Assembly (NCBI RefSeq): GCF_024626525.1
Contig: NZ_JANJGU010000019.1
Span: 1 to 61,854 of the forward strand
Reading direction: 5' to 3'
From: Lederbergia panacisoli
Lineage (GTDB): Bacteria > Bacillota > Bacilli > Bacillales > Bacillaceae_C
DNA: 61,854 nucleotides
The position numbers were made by a program, and so were the translations under genes. Below the pieces are notes generated by a model. That model made no database searches and was not told where the DNA came from. It saw only the letters and a program-made list of their open reading frames with translations. This document shows, one piece after another, positions 1 through 8,202 of this stretch (the first letter of the stretch is position 1; every line of letters begins with the position of its first letter).

Positions 1-127
1 TTCGCCCTTGTTACCCTGAATTCAAACCATTGGCGTGTTTGTCAAGGGCGATTGCGGAGTCATTCCACTAATAACTGGAAAGGGAACTGAGTATCTATTG
101 AGTTTTCATAGAACTTTTGACACTACC
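1..127. mobile_element. Possible end of an insertion sequence entering from the left edge
   Basis: No intact gene is visible here. The base composition and style differ from the AT-rich DNA that follows. Read on the minus strand from 127, the sequence begins GGTAGTGTCAAAAGTTCT, which looks like the terminal inverted repeat of an insertion sequence. A short open stretch follows and ends in a stop near position 14. The matching end lies outside the window, so neither a terminal repeat pair nor a target duplication can be checked. It could equally be ordinary intergenic DNA or a decayed gene. Confidence 0.25.
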
Positions 128-181
128 TTCAAAGTAAGTTTCCCAATATATTAATTATGTTAAAATCCCCCCTATAAGACT

Positions 182-247
182 TTAATACTATCTTTCTCCA
201 GTGTCTTTATTAAGTTTACATTAACATAAAAGATGTAATAATTTCAA
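182..247 (-). promoter_or_regulatory. Second ROK-type promoter and operator, with no gene behind it
   Basis: On the minus strand there is a -35 TTGAAA (242-247), an 18-bp spacer, a weak -10 TAATGT (218-223), then AAACTTAATAAAG and a block matching the region in front of the ROK gene (192-218 against 7398-7424, one mismatch in 27). One operator arm (CTTTATTAAG, 208-217 read on the plus strand) is intact; the other is degraded. An AGGGGGGA ribosome binding site follows at 166-173, but no ATG, GTG or TTG lies at a normal distance after it. The element probably once drove another gene of the same regulon. Confidence 0.6.
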
Positions 248-309
248 TAGTTTTTTCAGTATTTTGTGAACCTTCAGATAATTAGACACCCTTCAACATT
301 TTCCTAAAA

Positions 310-355
310 TTAAAAGGAAATCCACCCCTATTTCTAAGAGCGGATTTCCTTTTAA
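310..355 (-). terminator. Terminator of the ROK/Gfo operon
   Basis: A perfect 14-bp stem (TTAAAAGGAAATCC, 310-323, with its complement 342-355) lies 20 bp past the stop of the last operon gene. On the minus strand it is followed by a T-rich run. Confidence 0.8.
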
Positions 356-375
356 ATGATTGCTTTGTGTAGAAA

Positions 376-1437
376 TTATTCGAAATAAATCTCTTTTCCT
401 TTTTCTGCTGATTCGTAAATACCACATAATATTTTTGTCATTTCGACACCATCCTGGACTGGGCTGAATGTTTCTTTCTCACCTAAGCAAGTGTCGACAA
501 AGTGATTAATTTCATTTTGGAAGCCATCGATAAAATCAAATGTCAGACTATCTACTTGTGGAGTCACATTTAAGATTGTATCGTGTTTTTCTGTTATGAT
601 TGCAAGTTCCGGCTCTACTTCTGCCCCGCCTTTTGTACCATAAAGCTTCACAGCAATTTCATCCTTTTTAGCATGAAGCGTAAAGCTCACATCCACAAGC
701 ATAGAAGCGCCATTTTCAAAGCGGATCATTGCATTTGCCATATCTTCGACCGTATTTTTCTCTGGATCATAGTCGGCTGCTTGATAGAAAGAAAGATTTT
801 TAATATTTTTACGGTTTCCAAGTTTGTTATACGTATTACTAGAAATAGATTTTACTTTCGGACGTCCCATCAAATACCATAATACGTCGATAACGTGTAC
901 ACCGATATCAATTAATGGACCTCCGCCGGATCTCTCAACATCTGAGAACCACCCACCAGGATTTCCAAGGCGGCGAATACATGTTGCTTTCGCAAAATAT
1001 ATGTCACCAAGCTCGTCTTTTTCGATGAAATTTTTTAATATTTGTGTGTTGGACGCATATCTTCTCACAAATCCAACCTGTAATTTCTTACCACTGTTAT
1101 TGACTGCTTCTTCAAGCTTTAATGCTTTTTCAACACTTGTTGTCATTGGCTTTTCAACGAGAACGTGTTTGCCGCTATTTACTGCAGCTGTAGCAATTTC
1201 AGCATGAGTGTTATTCCATGTACAAATACTTACTGCATCAATTTCTGGATCATTCATTAATTCGTTATAATCGACGTAAACTTTCTTCGCACCAAACTTT
1301 TCTGCTTTATCTTTTGCTCTTTGTTCATTTAAGTCACAAATGGCATAAAGTTCCACTTTTTCATTATTCACATATGCTCCTAAGTGAGCTTCAGATATTG
1401 AACCTGCTCCGATAACACCAATTTTTAATTTACCCAT
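376..1437 (-). CDS. Gfo/Idh/MocA family oxidoreductase (operon gene 7)
   Basis: A cytosolic NAD(P)-dependent sugar or polyol dehydrogenase of 353 residues, the usual family length. The N-terminal Rossmann domain starts with GVIGAGSISEAHL and contains the family signature VEKPM near residue 95. The C-terminal alpha/beta domain has GGGPLIDIGVHVIDVLWYL, whose Asp and His fit the usual catalytic positions. It is the last gene of a seven-gene operon, 12 bp after an isomerase-like gene and just before a strong terminator. Four Gfo/Idh/MocA paralogues lie in this operon but are clearly diverged from each other, so they probably act on different substrates or steps. Inositol, glucoside-3- and aldose-type dehydrogenases are all possible; the substrate cannot be read from the sequence. 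Confidence 0.88.
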   Translation of the reverse strand: MGKLKIGVIGAGSISEAHLGAYVNNEKVELYAICDLNEQRAKDKAEKFGAKKVYVDYNELMNDPEIDAVSICTWNNTHAEIATAAVNSGKHVLVEKPMTTSVEKALKLEEAVNNSGKKLQVGFVRRYASNTQILKNFIEKDELGDIYFAKATCIRRLGNPGGWFSDVERSGGGPLIDIGVHVIDVLWYLMGRPKVKSISSNTYNKLGNRKNIKNLSFYQAADYDPEKNTVEDMANAMIRFENGASMLVDVSFTLHAKKDEIAVKLYGTKGGAEVEPELAIITEKHDTILNVTPQVDSLTFDFIDGFQNEINHFVDTCLGEKETFSPVQDGVEMTKILCGIYESAEKGKEIYFE

Positions 1438-1449
1438 GATATTTTCCTC

Positions 1450-2313
1450 CTACACTTCCCCTAATAGTCTGCGAACATTGTCTAAAGCTATTTTTGAAGC
1501 TTGTTTACATTCTTCCATACCTTCGAATTCTATTGAAACATAACCATCAAATCCGGAATTTTTTACGATTCTTACAATCTCTTCCATATCGATATCCCCT
1601 TGGCCCACAATTGCTCCTCTTAAATAGTTACCTGCAATTGTTTGGAAAAATCCTTCGCCAGGGTTTTGATAGGATGGTCTGATATAGAAATCTTTAAAAT
1701 GTAAAACCGATGCATGCCTGATGTTTTTCTTTACTGCGGATACAGGATCTTCGTCTGCACATAAGAAGTTGCCGATATCCACTGTCGTTTTAAAATTGTC
1801 GCGGTTCACTTCATTTAACAAGCGCAGGACGCGGTCACTTGCTTGAACATGGAAACCGTGATTTTCTATGCTCGTTGTAATCCCATATTGAGCTGCATAA
1901 TCGGCAATTTGTTGGCATGCATCTACGATTATAGGAAGATCTTTTTCAAATTGAACAATTGAGGTATCCGCTGGTGCACGCCAAGCAACATCATGTCTCA
2001 TGAACTTAACTCCAAGAGCATTTGCGATATCTACTTGTTTTTTTACTCTTTCAATTTCAGCATCAAAGGCTTCTTTTGTTTCAGTTAAAAAGTTAGCTCC
2101 AATTAAGTAATGTGAAAGCTCGATGCCTGCACTTTGTGCCTTTTCTTTAATTTGTTCAATGAGCTCGTCGTTATCATCAAGACTATATCCAATTGGAACG
2201 ATCTCAATATGATCTCCGCCATTATCTGCTACCCACTGAATAGCATCTAAAATTGTCATTTCTCCGGAATTGATCGCTTGATATAAACTGTATGAACTTA
2301 ATCCAATTTTCAT
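1450..2313 (-). CDS. Sugar phosphate isomerase/epimerase-like TIM barrel (PF01261), operon gene 6
   Basis: A 287-residue cytosolic TIM barrel of the xylose isomerase-like/AP endonuclease 2 family. Metal-ligand motifs are in order: IENHG, TTVDIGNF, LHFKDF and SIEFEG, supplying Glu, Asp, His and Glu. The ATG at 2313 is preferred over the GTG at 2322 because GAGGTG is the ribosome binding site, and the close paralogue at 16151-17023 begins at the same MKIGLS. By eye the two are roughly 60 percent identical, so the same chemistry serves this operon and the fucosidase locus. Family members epimerise or isomerise sugars, and some cleave 3-keto-glycosides produced by Gfo/Idh/MocA partners; which applies here is unknown. 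Confidence 0.85.
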   Translation of the reverse strand: MKIGLSSYSLYQAINSGEMTILDAIQWVADNGGDHIEIVPIGYSLDDNDELIEQIKEKAQSAGIELSHYLIGANFLTETKEAFDAEIERVKKQVDIANALGVKFMRHDVAWRAPADTSIVQFEKDLPIIVDACQQIADYAAQYGITTSIENHGFHVQASDRVLRLLNEVNRDNFKTTVDIGNFLCADEDPVSAVKKNIRHASVLHFKDFYIRPSYQNPGEGFFQTIAGNYLRGAIVGQGDIDMEEIVRIVKNSGFDGYVSIEFEGMEECKQASKIALDNVRRLLGEV

Positions 2314-2344
2314 TTTGTTCACCTCGTATGGATGTATCGAAATA

Positions 2345-3328
2345 TTATTGTCTTTCTACTATCACAGTTTGACCTTTTTCACTTGATTCATATGCTGCTT
2401 TCACAACTTCTAATGTACGTAATCCATCTGTACCCGTAATGGAAGGGGCTTTTCCTCCTTTTACAGATGCGATGAAATCGCGTACTAGTCCCTCGTCCAT
2501 ATCTTCTGCGAAAGGAAGTTGAGAAATTTCTTTTGCATCATCATTGTAATAAAGAGAATGTTGTTTAAACGCATCAACTTGTAAATTCCCTTTAGTTCCA
2601 ATGAAATTGATGATAGCATCTCCCCAAGTTGGGAATGTTTGTGGCCTTGACCAGCTTGGATCGATAGATACGATAACGCCAGATTCAAGCTCCAAAGCAA
2701 CCATTCCACAATCTTCCACATCGATATCATAAAATCTTCTATCAAGTTCTGCATAAACGCTTTTCACTTCATCATTAAGCACCCAACGAATAATATCCAT
2801 GATATGGACGATATGGTCCGTTGCAGCGCCGCCTCCTGACAGATCCTTTTCAATAAACCAACCGCCAGGCATTTTACCGTGGTTCGTTCCATTGATGGCA
2901 ACAATTTCACCAAGAGCTCCGGAATTAATCAACTCTTTCGCTTTTTGGAATCCTGGTGCAAATCGAACTGGGTATGCGATTTGCAAGATAACTCCTTCTT
3001 CTTCACAAGCCCTGATCATTTCTTTTGCATCTTCTATTTTAGTTGCAATCGGTTTTTCACATAAAATATGTTTTTTAGCTTTAGCGGATTTGACGACATG
3101 CTCCTTATGCTTTGCATTTTCGGAACATATCACAACTGCATCAATATCTGAGCTTAAAAACTCATCTAGACTCGATACATATTGGCAGCCAAAATGATTG
3201 GCCATTTCCTGTCCGCGCTTAGAATCATCATCCCAAATAAACGCTAATTCAGTATCAGGGTGATTTACTAAATGAGTTGCGTAGCTATGTGCATGCATGT
3301 GAGCAAAACTAATGATGCCGACTTTCAT
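2345..3328 (-). CDS. Gfo/Idh/MocA family oxidoreductase with atypical nucleotide-binding loop (operon gene 5)
   Basis: This 327-residue protein has the family layout: an N-terminal Rossmann domain, CEKPIATK near residue 95, and a C-terminal domain with the SGGGAATDHIVHIMDIIRW segment. The expected GxGxxG of the dinucleotide loop is replaced by GIISFAHMHAHSYA, with two His after the first strand. That change is seen in a subgroup of the family and may alter cofactor or metal use. The gene starts 1 bp after the stop of the upstream oxidoreductase and has a GGGGGAAATT ribosome binding site, so translation is probably coupled. Its substrate is unknown. Confidence 0.86.
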   Translation of the reverse strand: MKVGIISFAHMHAHSYATHLVNHPDTELAFIWDDDSKRGQEMANHFGCQYVSSLDEFLSSDIDAVVICSENAKHKEHVVKSAKAKKHILCEKPIATKIEDAKEMIRACEEEGVILQIAYPVRFAPGFQKAKELINSGALGEIVAINGTNHGKMPGGWFIEKDLSGGGAATDHIVHIMDIIRWVLNDEVKSVYAELDRRFYDIDVEDCGMVALELESGVIVSIDPSWSRPQTFPTWGDAIINFIGTKGNLQVDAFKQHSLYYNDDAKEISQLPFAEDMDEGLVRDFIASVKGGKAPSITGTDGLRTLEVVKAAYESSEKGQTVIVERQ

Positions 3329-3329
3329 G

Positions 3330-4313
3330 TTAATTTCCCCCTTTTCCTAGAGTGACGGGTTGTCCTTCTTGAGCGGATTGGATTGCTGCTTCGGCAACCT
3401 TTATAACTTTTAACGCATCCGCTGCAGTTATGATTGGTTGTTCTTCTCCAGAAAGACATTTTACGAAATGTTCCAATTGACGTTGATATGGATCCTTTTC
3501 CAAAATGTTTCTCGGAATTTGCACATGTTCTTCTGAACGGAATTGAACGGCCAATGGATTGCTATCGTCGTAATTGTATGTAATCATTCCTTTATCGCCG
3601 GTTAATTCAAAGGAAGCTTTAAATTTCGTTTCTGCCCAAGAAAGCTCAACATGCGCAATTGTACCGTCCGCCAGTTTTAAGTTAATGAATCCATACTCTA
3701 GATTTCCATCTTCGCCACTGCGTTTTACGCGTTTAGCCATCACTCTTTCTGCATCGCCAAATGTCCAAAGCAACCAGTCCAAATCATGTACGCCTAGGTC
3801 CATGAATAGTCCACCGCTTTTTGACTCATCGGTATACCATGAATCTGCTGTAGGGTGCGGAACACCTCTAGACATTCTAATAACTCCCGGATTTCCGATT
3901 GCTCCATTTTTAACTTGATTCTTTGCCTCCACATATTCCGGGAAGAAACGCAGTGTATGACCAACATGGAGTTGAACTTTGTTTTCTTCACAAACCTTGA
4001 TAATATCTTCTGCTTCTACACTGTTTAAAGCGAGCGGTTTTTCACAAATCACATGTTTCTTATGATTAGCGGCTTCCACAACAAGGGCTGCATGCGTATG
4101 AGTAGGTGTGCAAATATCAATTACGTCAACATCTGTATTTGCAACGAGCTCTTCAATGCTGCTGAAAGCCTTTGTTCCGTATTTACTTGCTACCTCATTA
4201 AGTCTATCTTGATTTCGGGCGATAACACCAACTATTTCTATTCCCTCTATTTTTGACCACGCGTCTAAATGTCTTTGTCCAAGTTTTCCTGAACCAATTA
4301 CTGCTATTTTCAT
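3330..4313 (-). CDS. Gfo/Idh/MocA family oxidoreductase (operon gene 4)
   Basis: A 327-residue NAD(P)-dependent dehydrogenase. It has a canonical IAVIGSGKLGQRHL nucleotide loop, CEKPLALN in the first domain, and GGLFMDLGVHDLDWLLW carrying the conserved Asp and His of the active site. It resembles the myo-inositol 2-dehydrogenase-like branch, although no inositol pathway genes are nearby. It lies in the middle of the operon, 17 bp after the preceding oxidoreductase and 1 bp before the next. There is no signal peptide or membrane segment. The reaction is probably oxidation of a ring hydroxyl of a sugar or glycoside; the specific compound cannot be assigned. Confidence 0.88.
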   Translation of the reverse strand: MKIAVIGSGKLGQRHLDAWSKIEGIEIVGVIARNQDRLNEVASKYGTKAFSSIEELVANTDVDVIDICTPTHTHAALVVEAANHKKHVICEKPLALNSVEAEDIIKVCEENKVQLHVGHTLRFFPEYVEAKNQVKNGAIGNPGVIRMSRGVPHPTADSWYTDESKSGGLFMDLGVHDLDWLLWTFGDAERVMAKRVKRSGEDGNLEYGFINLKLADGTIAHVELSWAETKFKASFELTGDKGMITYNYDDSNPLAVQFRSEEHVQIPRNILEKDPYQRQLEHFVKCLSGEEQPIITAADALKVIKVAEAAIQSAQEGQPVTLGKGGN

Positions 4314-4330
4314 TACAATCCCACCTCACA

Positions 4331-5302
4331 TTATAAATCGGACAAACTAATTACTTTATCTTCTTGATTTGATTGATTAGCAGCAAGTGTCACAGCTAAT
4401 GTTTTCAAACCATCCTCGTATGAAGCTAAGATTAGATCTTGATTATTAGTTCTCACCGCTTCGATAAAAGTGCGATCTTGAACTTCGTAGAAATCAACCT
4501 CTGATTCATACGTTTCTGTATGGTCCTTTTCAACAATTTTAAGAGTAGTTCCAACCAATTCAACACGGAAATCACGACCTAATACTTCAACCCCCATGCG
4601 ATGATCTGGTTGAGTGAAGGAACTGTCCAAATGCCCTACAGCACCTGATGAAAAAGTGACGTTTACAGAAGTAACATCCGGAATATTAATATTCTCGATA
4701 TCATCCATTACTTGCAGTGACATATTGGCACTGACCTTTTCGATTCCACCACCAAGATATGCCATTAAGTCCGCTACATGAGTAGCCTGCTCGACTAATT
4801 GGCCGCCGGATTTGCTCATAATGCGATACCACGGTGTTTGCACGAAACTAGAAATATATTGACCACGAACCATCGCAATCTTTTTATCTGCTAAGTATTC
4901 TTTCGCTTTTTGGATCGTATCTAAATAACGAAGGCAATATCCAGAAGCATTGATGACACCTGATTCACGAATAACTTTTGCTTTTTCCTTCGCCAGCACA
5001 AGATCGAGCTCTACAGGTTTTTCCACCAGTAGATGAATTCCTTTTTTGACGGTTTTTTCTTCTATATCACCATGTGCAAATGGCGGTACGCTCACAAATA
5101 AAGCATCTAACTGTTCATTTTCCAACATTAAGTCAAAATCGGTATAAACAGATGCGTTATATGCTTCACCTTGTTTTTCGGCATTTTCTTCGTTTATATC
5201 GCACACAGCAACAATTTCGGCATTTTCATTTTCGGAAACATTTTTTAAATGGACAGAAGCGATACCACCGACACCAACAAATCCTACTTTAACTTTTTCC
5301 AT
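4331..5302 (-). CDS. Gfo/Idh/MocA family oxidoreductase (operon gene 3)
   Basis: A 323-residue cytosolic dehydrogenase with loop VGFVGVGGIASVHL, VEKPVELD, and SGGQLVEQATHVADLMAYLGG. In this last motif the usual acidic residue before His is altered (EQATH), so its catalytic set differs from the sister genes. It follows the small isomerase-like gene by 12 bp, and its ribosome binding site is AGGAGAGTGAATTC. Of the four operon paralogues it is among the most diverged in the C-terminal half. A role in sugar or glycoside redox chemistry is inferred from the family and neighbours only. Confidence 0.85.
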   Translation of the reverse strand: MEKVKVGFVGVGGIASVHLKNVSENENAEIVAVCDINEENAEKQGEAYNASVYTDFDLMLENEQLDALFVSVPPFAHGDIEEKTVKKGIHLLVEKPVELDLVLAKEKAKVIRESGVINASGYCLRYLDTIQKAKEYLADKKIAMVRGQYISSFVQTPWYRIMSKSGGQLVEQATHVADLMAYLGGGIEKVSANMSLQVMDDIENINIPDVTSVNVTFSSGAVGHLDSSFTQPDHRMGVEVLGRDFRVELVGTTLKIVEKDHTETYESEVDFYEVQDRTFIEAVRTNNQDLILASYEDGLKTLAVTLAANQSNQEDKVISLSDL

Positions 5303-5314
5303 GAATTCACTCTC

Positions 5315-6136
5315 CTAGGCTTTTAAAATAACATCTAAATGACGTGCAGTATCATCAGCTAAAGTGCTTGGGCATATGGCATATGGCGACAATTCCGCAA
5401 CTAATGTATCTTCGTAACCAATCTTCTCAAGTGCATCTTTAACCGCTTTCCAATCAACATCACCTGCAAGCAGTGGAACAAATCCGGTAATATTTCCTAC
5501 ACTTGTACTAAAGTCTTTCACATGTACTTTAAAAATTCTTTTGCCTAAAATGTTGATCCATTGTTCTGGAAAACCGAACTGCAATACATTCCCAACATCA
5601 AAATAAGCTCCAATATAATCTGAATCTAGTTCATCAATGTATCTAGCCATCTCAAGTGGAGAAAGTAAAAATTTATTCCAAACATTTTCAATGCCAATTT
5701 TGACATTATACTTTTCAGCTGTAGGAATAATTTTCTTGATTGCTTCTTGACTTCGAACGTAGCATTCATCATAAGAGACTTCTTTGGAAACGGCTCCTGG
5801 CACGAGCAAGATTGTATCGATTCCTATGAAACTAGCAATCTCCAACATTTTTCGGACAACTTGTATCCCTTCTTCTCTCACATTTTCATCGGGCGAGCTC
5901 AAAGGAGTTTTCCAGAGCAGGGATGTCGACAAGCTTCTTAGCTGTAATTGATACTCATTCGCCATTGCAAGGATTTTTTCAGCTTCTTCTTTCGTCGTCT
6001 CTACTGTTAGCCCAACGCCGCCTGCTTCATTTAAATTGAGCTCGACAGCATCAAACCCAGCATTTCTGCTATACTCAAACACTTTTTTAATAGGTGTTCC
6101 CTCAGGATAACACCATTGATTGATTCCTTTTAGCAT
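5315..6136 (-). CDS. Sugar phosphate isomerase/epimerase-like TIM barrel (PF01261), operon gene 2
   Basis: A 273-residue TIM barrel of the xylose isomerase-like family, similar in layout to hydroxypyruvate isomerase and D-psicose/tagatose 3-epimerase types. Visible metal-site motifs are AVELNLNEAGGVG, IGIENVWNKF, GAYFDVGN, FKVHVKDF and LVAELSPY. It is not a close paralogue of the 287-residue protein in the same operon, so the operon encodes two distinct barrels. It is the first enzyme gene after the ROK regulator, 19 bp downstream, with an AGGAGGGGT ribosome binding site. It probably interconverts or cleaves the keto-sugars made by the neighbouring oxidoreductases; this is inference. Confidence 0.84.
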   Translation of the reverse strand: MLKGINQWCYPEGTPIKKVFEYSRNAGFDAVELNLNEAGGVGLTVETTKEEAEKILAMANEYQLQLRSLSTSLLWKTPLSSPDENVREEGIQVVRKMLEIASFIGIDTILLVPGAVSKEVSYDECYVRSQEAIKKIIPTAEKYNVKIGIENVWNKFLLSPLEMARYIDELDSDYIGAYFDVGNVLQFGFPEQWINILGKRIFKVHVKDFSTSVGNITGFVPLLAGDVDWKAVKDALEKIGYEDTLVAELSPYAICPSTLADDTARHLDVILKA

Positions 6137-6155
6137 AAATACCCCTCCTAAAATG

Positions 6156-7364
6156 TCACTTTAATGTAAAGTGGAATAATTCATGAAGCAAGAGCGATGC
6201 TGAACCTACTACCTCCGATTCATTTCCGAAAGAACTTGGAAAAACTTCAACGTTATGTGTATGCGTTTGCAGGGCAAACTGAGAAATATGATCATTCACC
6301 TTTTTAATTAAAAGTGGATTTTCAAATGCCAAATCTCCGCCAAGAATAATTCTTTCAGGGTTAAATAAATGGATGAGATTGACTAGGCCTGTCCCCAAAT
6401 AGAATGCCACATCTTCTAGAATAGAATTGGCTAATACATCGCCATCGTAAATAGCCTTTCGGAATAAATCTGGTGTAATGTTTGAAAGATTCCCTTCTAC
6501 TTCTTCTACTAAAAGGGAGTCCTTTCCTGCCTTAATTTCAAAAACAATTCGTGAATAAATGGCATGCCAGCTAACATAATTTTCAAGGCAGCCAACATTT
6601 CCACAATTGCAAGTTGAACCTTTATAATCAATCGTTGTATGGCCAAACTCACCAGCTCCCCCGTGAAAGCCCCGGAAGATTGAATCGTTCAGAAGCATAC
6701 TGGCCCCAACACCATCTCCAATTGTCACATAAATTAAGTTTTTGGATTGCTGATAATGCCCAAAACCTTTTTCCGCGAGCAAACTTCCATTCGTATCATT
6801 ATCTATGTAAGTAGGTATATGAAACGCTTCTTCTATTGCACTTTTTAAAGGTAGATTGTGAATTTTAAGTTTTGGATTATAGGCAACCACTCCTTTTTCA
6901 GAGTCGACAATTCCTTGAATCGTGATCGAGATACCAAGACAATTATTAAGATTGCTGCATTTATTAAAAAAATGATCAATCATTTTAATCAGTTCAGCGC
7001 TTAAATCTAGTTCAACATTCTCATCTAAGGTGTGAACTTCTTTCCTTTTTACTTTAGCATTCAAATTCAATTCCGCTATCGTAATTTTTGAGGCATCAAT
7101 CGCCACACCAATCAGAAAACAAATATCTGGATTCAATTGCACTAAAATAGGTTTTCTTCCGCCACTTGATTCCCCTGTTCCACCTTCTACAACTAGTAAA
7201 TCGCTAATAAGATCACTTACCGCAGATGTAACAGTAGTTGGACTTATATTAATCTTTTTAGCAATCTCCGCCCTTGAAATAGGACCATTTTTGCGGATAA
7301 CATCTAGGATTATTGACTTATTAAGTTCCTTAATAAGCTGTAGGTCACCTGTCCTTTTCAACAT
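6156..7364 (-). CDS. ROK family transcriptional repressor (NagC/XylR type)
   Basis: A 402-residue regulator at the head of the operon. The N-terminal winged helix-turn-helix (residues about 15-75, GPISRAEIAKKINISPTTVT) is followed by a ROK sugar-kinase-like domain. That domain has DNDTNGSLLAEKGFG, GDGVGASML, GEFGHTTID and the Cys-rich zinc site CNCGNVGCLENY. The ExGH zinc ligand and the cysteines are all present, so it should be a functional sugar-sensing regulator. The kinase-like fold binds the inducer, probably a sugar or sugar phosphate. The inverted repeat downstream of its own -10 suggests autorepression of the entire operon. Ribosome binding site GGAAGGAGATT. Confidence 0.9.
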   Translation of the reverse strand: MLKRTGDLQLIKELNKSIILDVIRKNGPISRAEIAKKINISPTTVTSAVSDLISDLLVVEGGTGESSGGRKPILVQLNPDICFLIGVAIDASKITIAELNLNAKVKRKEVHTLDENVELDLSAELIKMIDHFFNKCSNLNNCLGISITIQGIVDSEKGVVAYNPKLKIHNLPLKSAIEEAFHIPTYIDNDTNGSLLAEKGFGHYQQSKNLIYVTIGDGVGASMLLNDSIFRGFHGGAGEFGHTTIDYKGSTCNCGNVGCLENYVSWHAIYSRIVFEIKAGKDSLLVEEVEGNLSNITPDLFRKAIYDGDVLANSILEDVAFYLGTGLVNLIHLFNPERIILGGDLAFENPLLIKKVNDHISQFALQTHTHNVEVFPSSFGNESEVVGSASLLLHELFHFTLK

Positions 7365-7384
7365 AATCTCCTTCCATTAAAATC

Positions 7385-7453
7385 GCTTAATAAGTTTCTT
7401 TCTCCAGTGCCTTTATTAAGTTTAGAATATCATAATAAACCTATTACTTTCAA
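7385..7453 (-). promoter_or_regulatory. Promoter and ROK-type operator of the seven-gene operon
   Basis: On the minus strand: -35 TTGAAA (7448-7453), 18-bp spacer, -10 TATTCT (7424-7429), then an inverted repeat with arms CTTAATAAAG and CTTATTAAG (7386-7420) separated by about 16 bp. The operator sits over the expected transcription start, suited to repression. A near-copy with identical geometry lies at 182-247. Confidence 0.65.
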
Positions 7454-7482
7454 TCGAATACTTCTTTAAAGCGGAATTTTTT

Positions 7483-8202
7483 CTATAAATCTTCTATTAC
7501 AATATATGCTGCATTTACAGGTCCATGAACTCCAACAACAAGATTCATTTCAATGTCGGCCGAATTGCTTGGTCCAGTAATGAAATTTATACATGAGGCA
7601 AGATGTTCCCCATTTTTTACTTTTTCCCTAATCATCCTTGCTGCCTGTGTCATCCTTGGAACAATGGAGCTTTTTGGAATAAGGATGAGGGATTTCAAAG
7701 GTAAAAAGCTAACAGTTCTCCCATGATTATGATTGTTAAATAAGACCGCAGTCCCAGACTCCGCTAATGTAATATCGCTTATAGTGATTCCAACATTTGC
7801 ATTTTCTGCAAGTTTTATATTTTCTTTACCTAATTGTGGGTTCCATTGATGAATTTCTACATTTTCTTCGGGCCATATTTCATTAAATAATGACGAAAGT
7901 CCATATTCATCAAAACGGGAATCCTTCCAGGTTATGATCGGTCCTCCACCATATTCCGAAACGATTTTTCGCATCGTTTCAACTAATCCCGCCTTATTTG
8001 TTTCGATTAGATCTGTATGTATTTTGGTGCATTGTGTTTTCAAAGCTTCCAATAATTCATCAGCATCGGCATTCTTTAACACGGCATCTTGAGGATGATA
8101 GCTCCACTCAGGTCTTTCGACGTTTGATAGGGGTGTATCTCTCCCTAGTTGGACTGCAATTTTATTTAGAAAAGAATCTCTATTTTGAATGGTTCCACTC
8201 AT
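7483..8202 (-). CDS. lutC: Lactate utilization protein C (LUD domain)
   Basis: LutC is the third subunit of the LutABC L-lactate oxidation system, which converts L-lactate to pyruvate through iron-sulfur proteins in the cytoplasm. The 239-residue protein shows the LUD domain hallmarks: [33 protein letters not shown] and [19 protein letters not shown] near the C-terminus. Its ATG overlaps the lutB stop in an ATGA arrangement, so translation is coupled. Length and gene order (A-B-C) match the Bacillus operon. No lutP permease or lutR regulator is present in this window. Confidence 0.95.
   Translation of the reverse strand: MSGTIQNRDSFLNKIAVQLGRDTPLSNVERPEWSYHPQDAVLKNADADELLEALKTQCTKIHTDLIETNKAGLVETMRKIVSEYGGGPIITWKDSRFDEYGLSSLFNEIWPEENVEIHQWNPQLGKENIKLAENANVGITISDITLAESGTAVLFNNHNHGRTVSFLPLKSLILIPKSSIVPRMTQAARMIREKVKNGEHLASCINFITGPSNSADIEMNLVVGVHGPVNAAYIVIEDL

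Noticed and set aside
583-882. Plus-strand open frames of 60-130 codons across the Gfo, Lut, fucosidase and other minus-strand genes
   Set aside because: They lie opposite strong coding regions, lack ribosome binding sites and have no recognisable domains.
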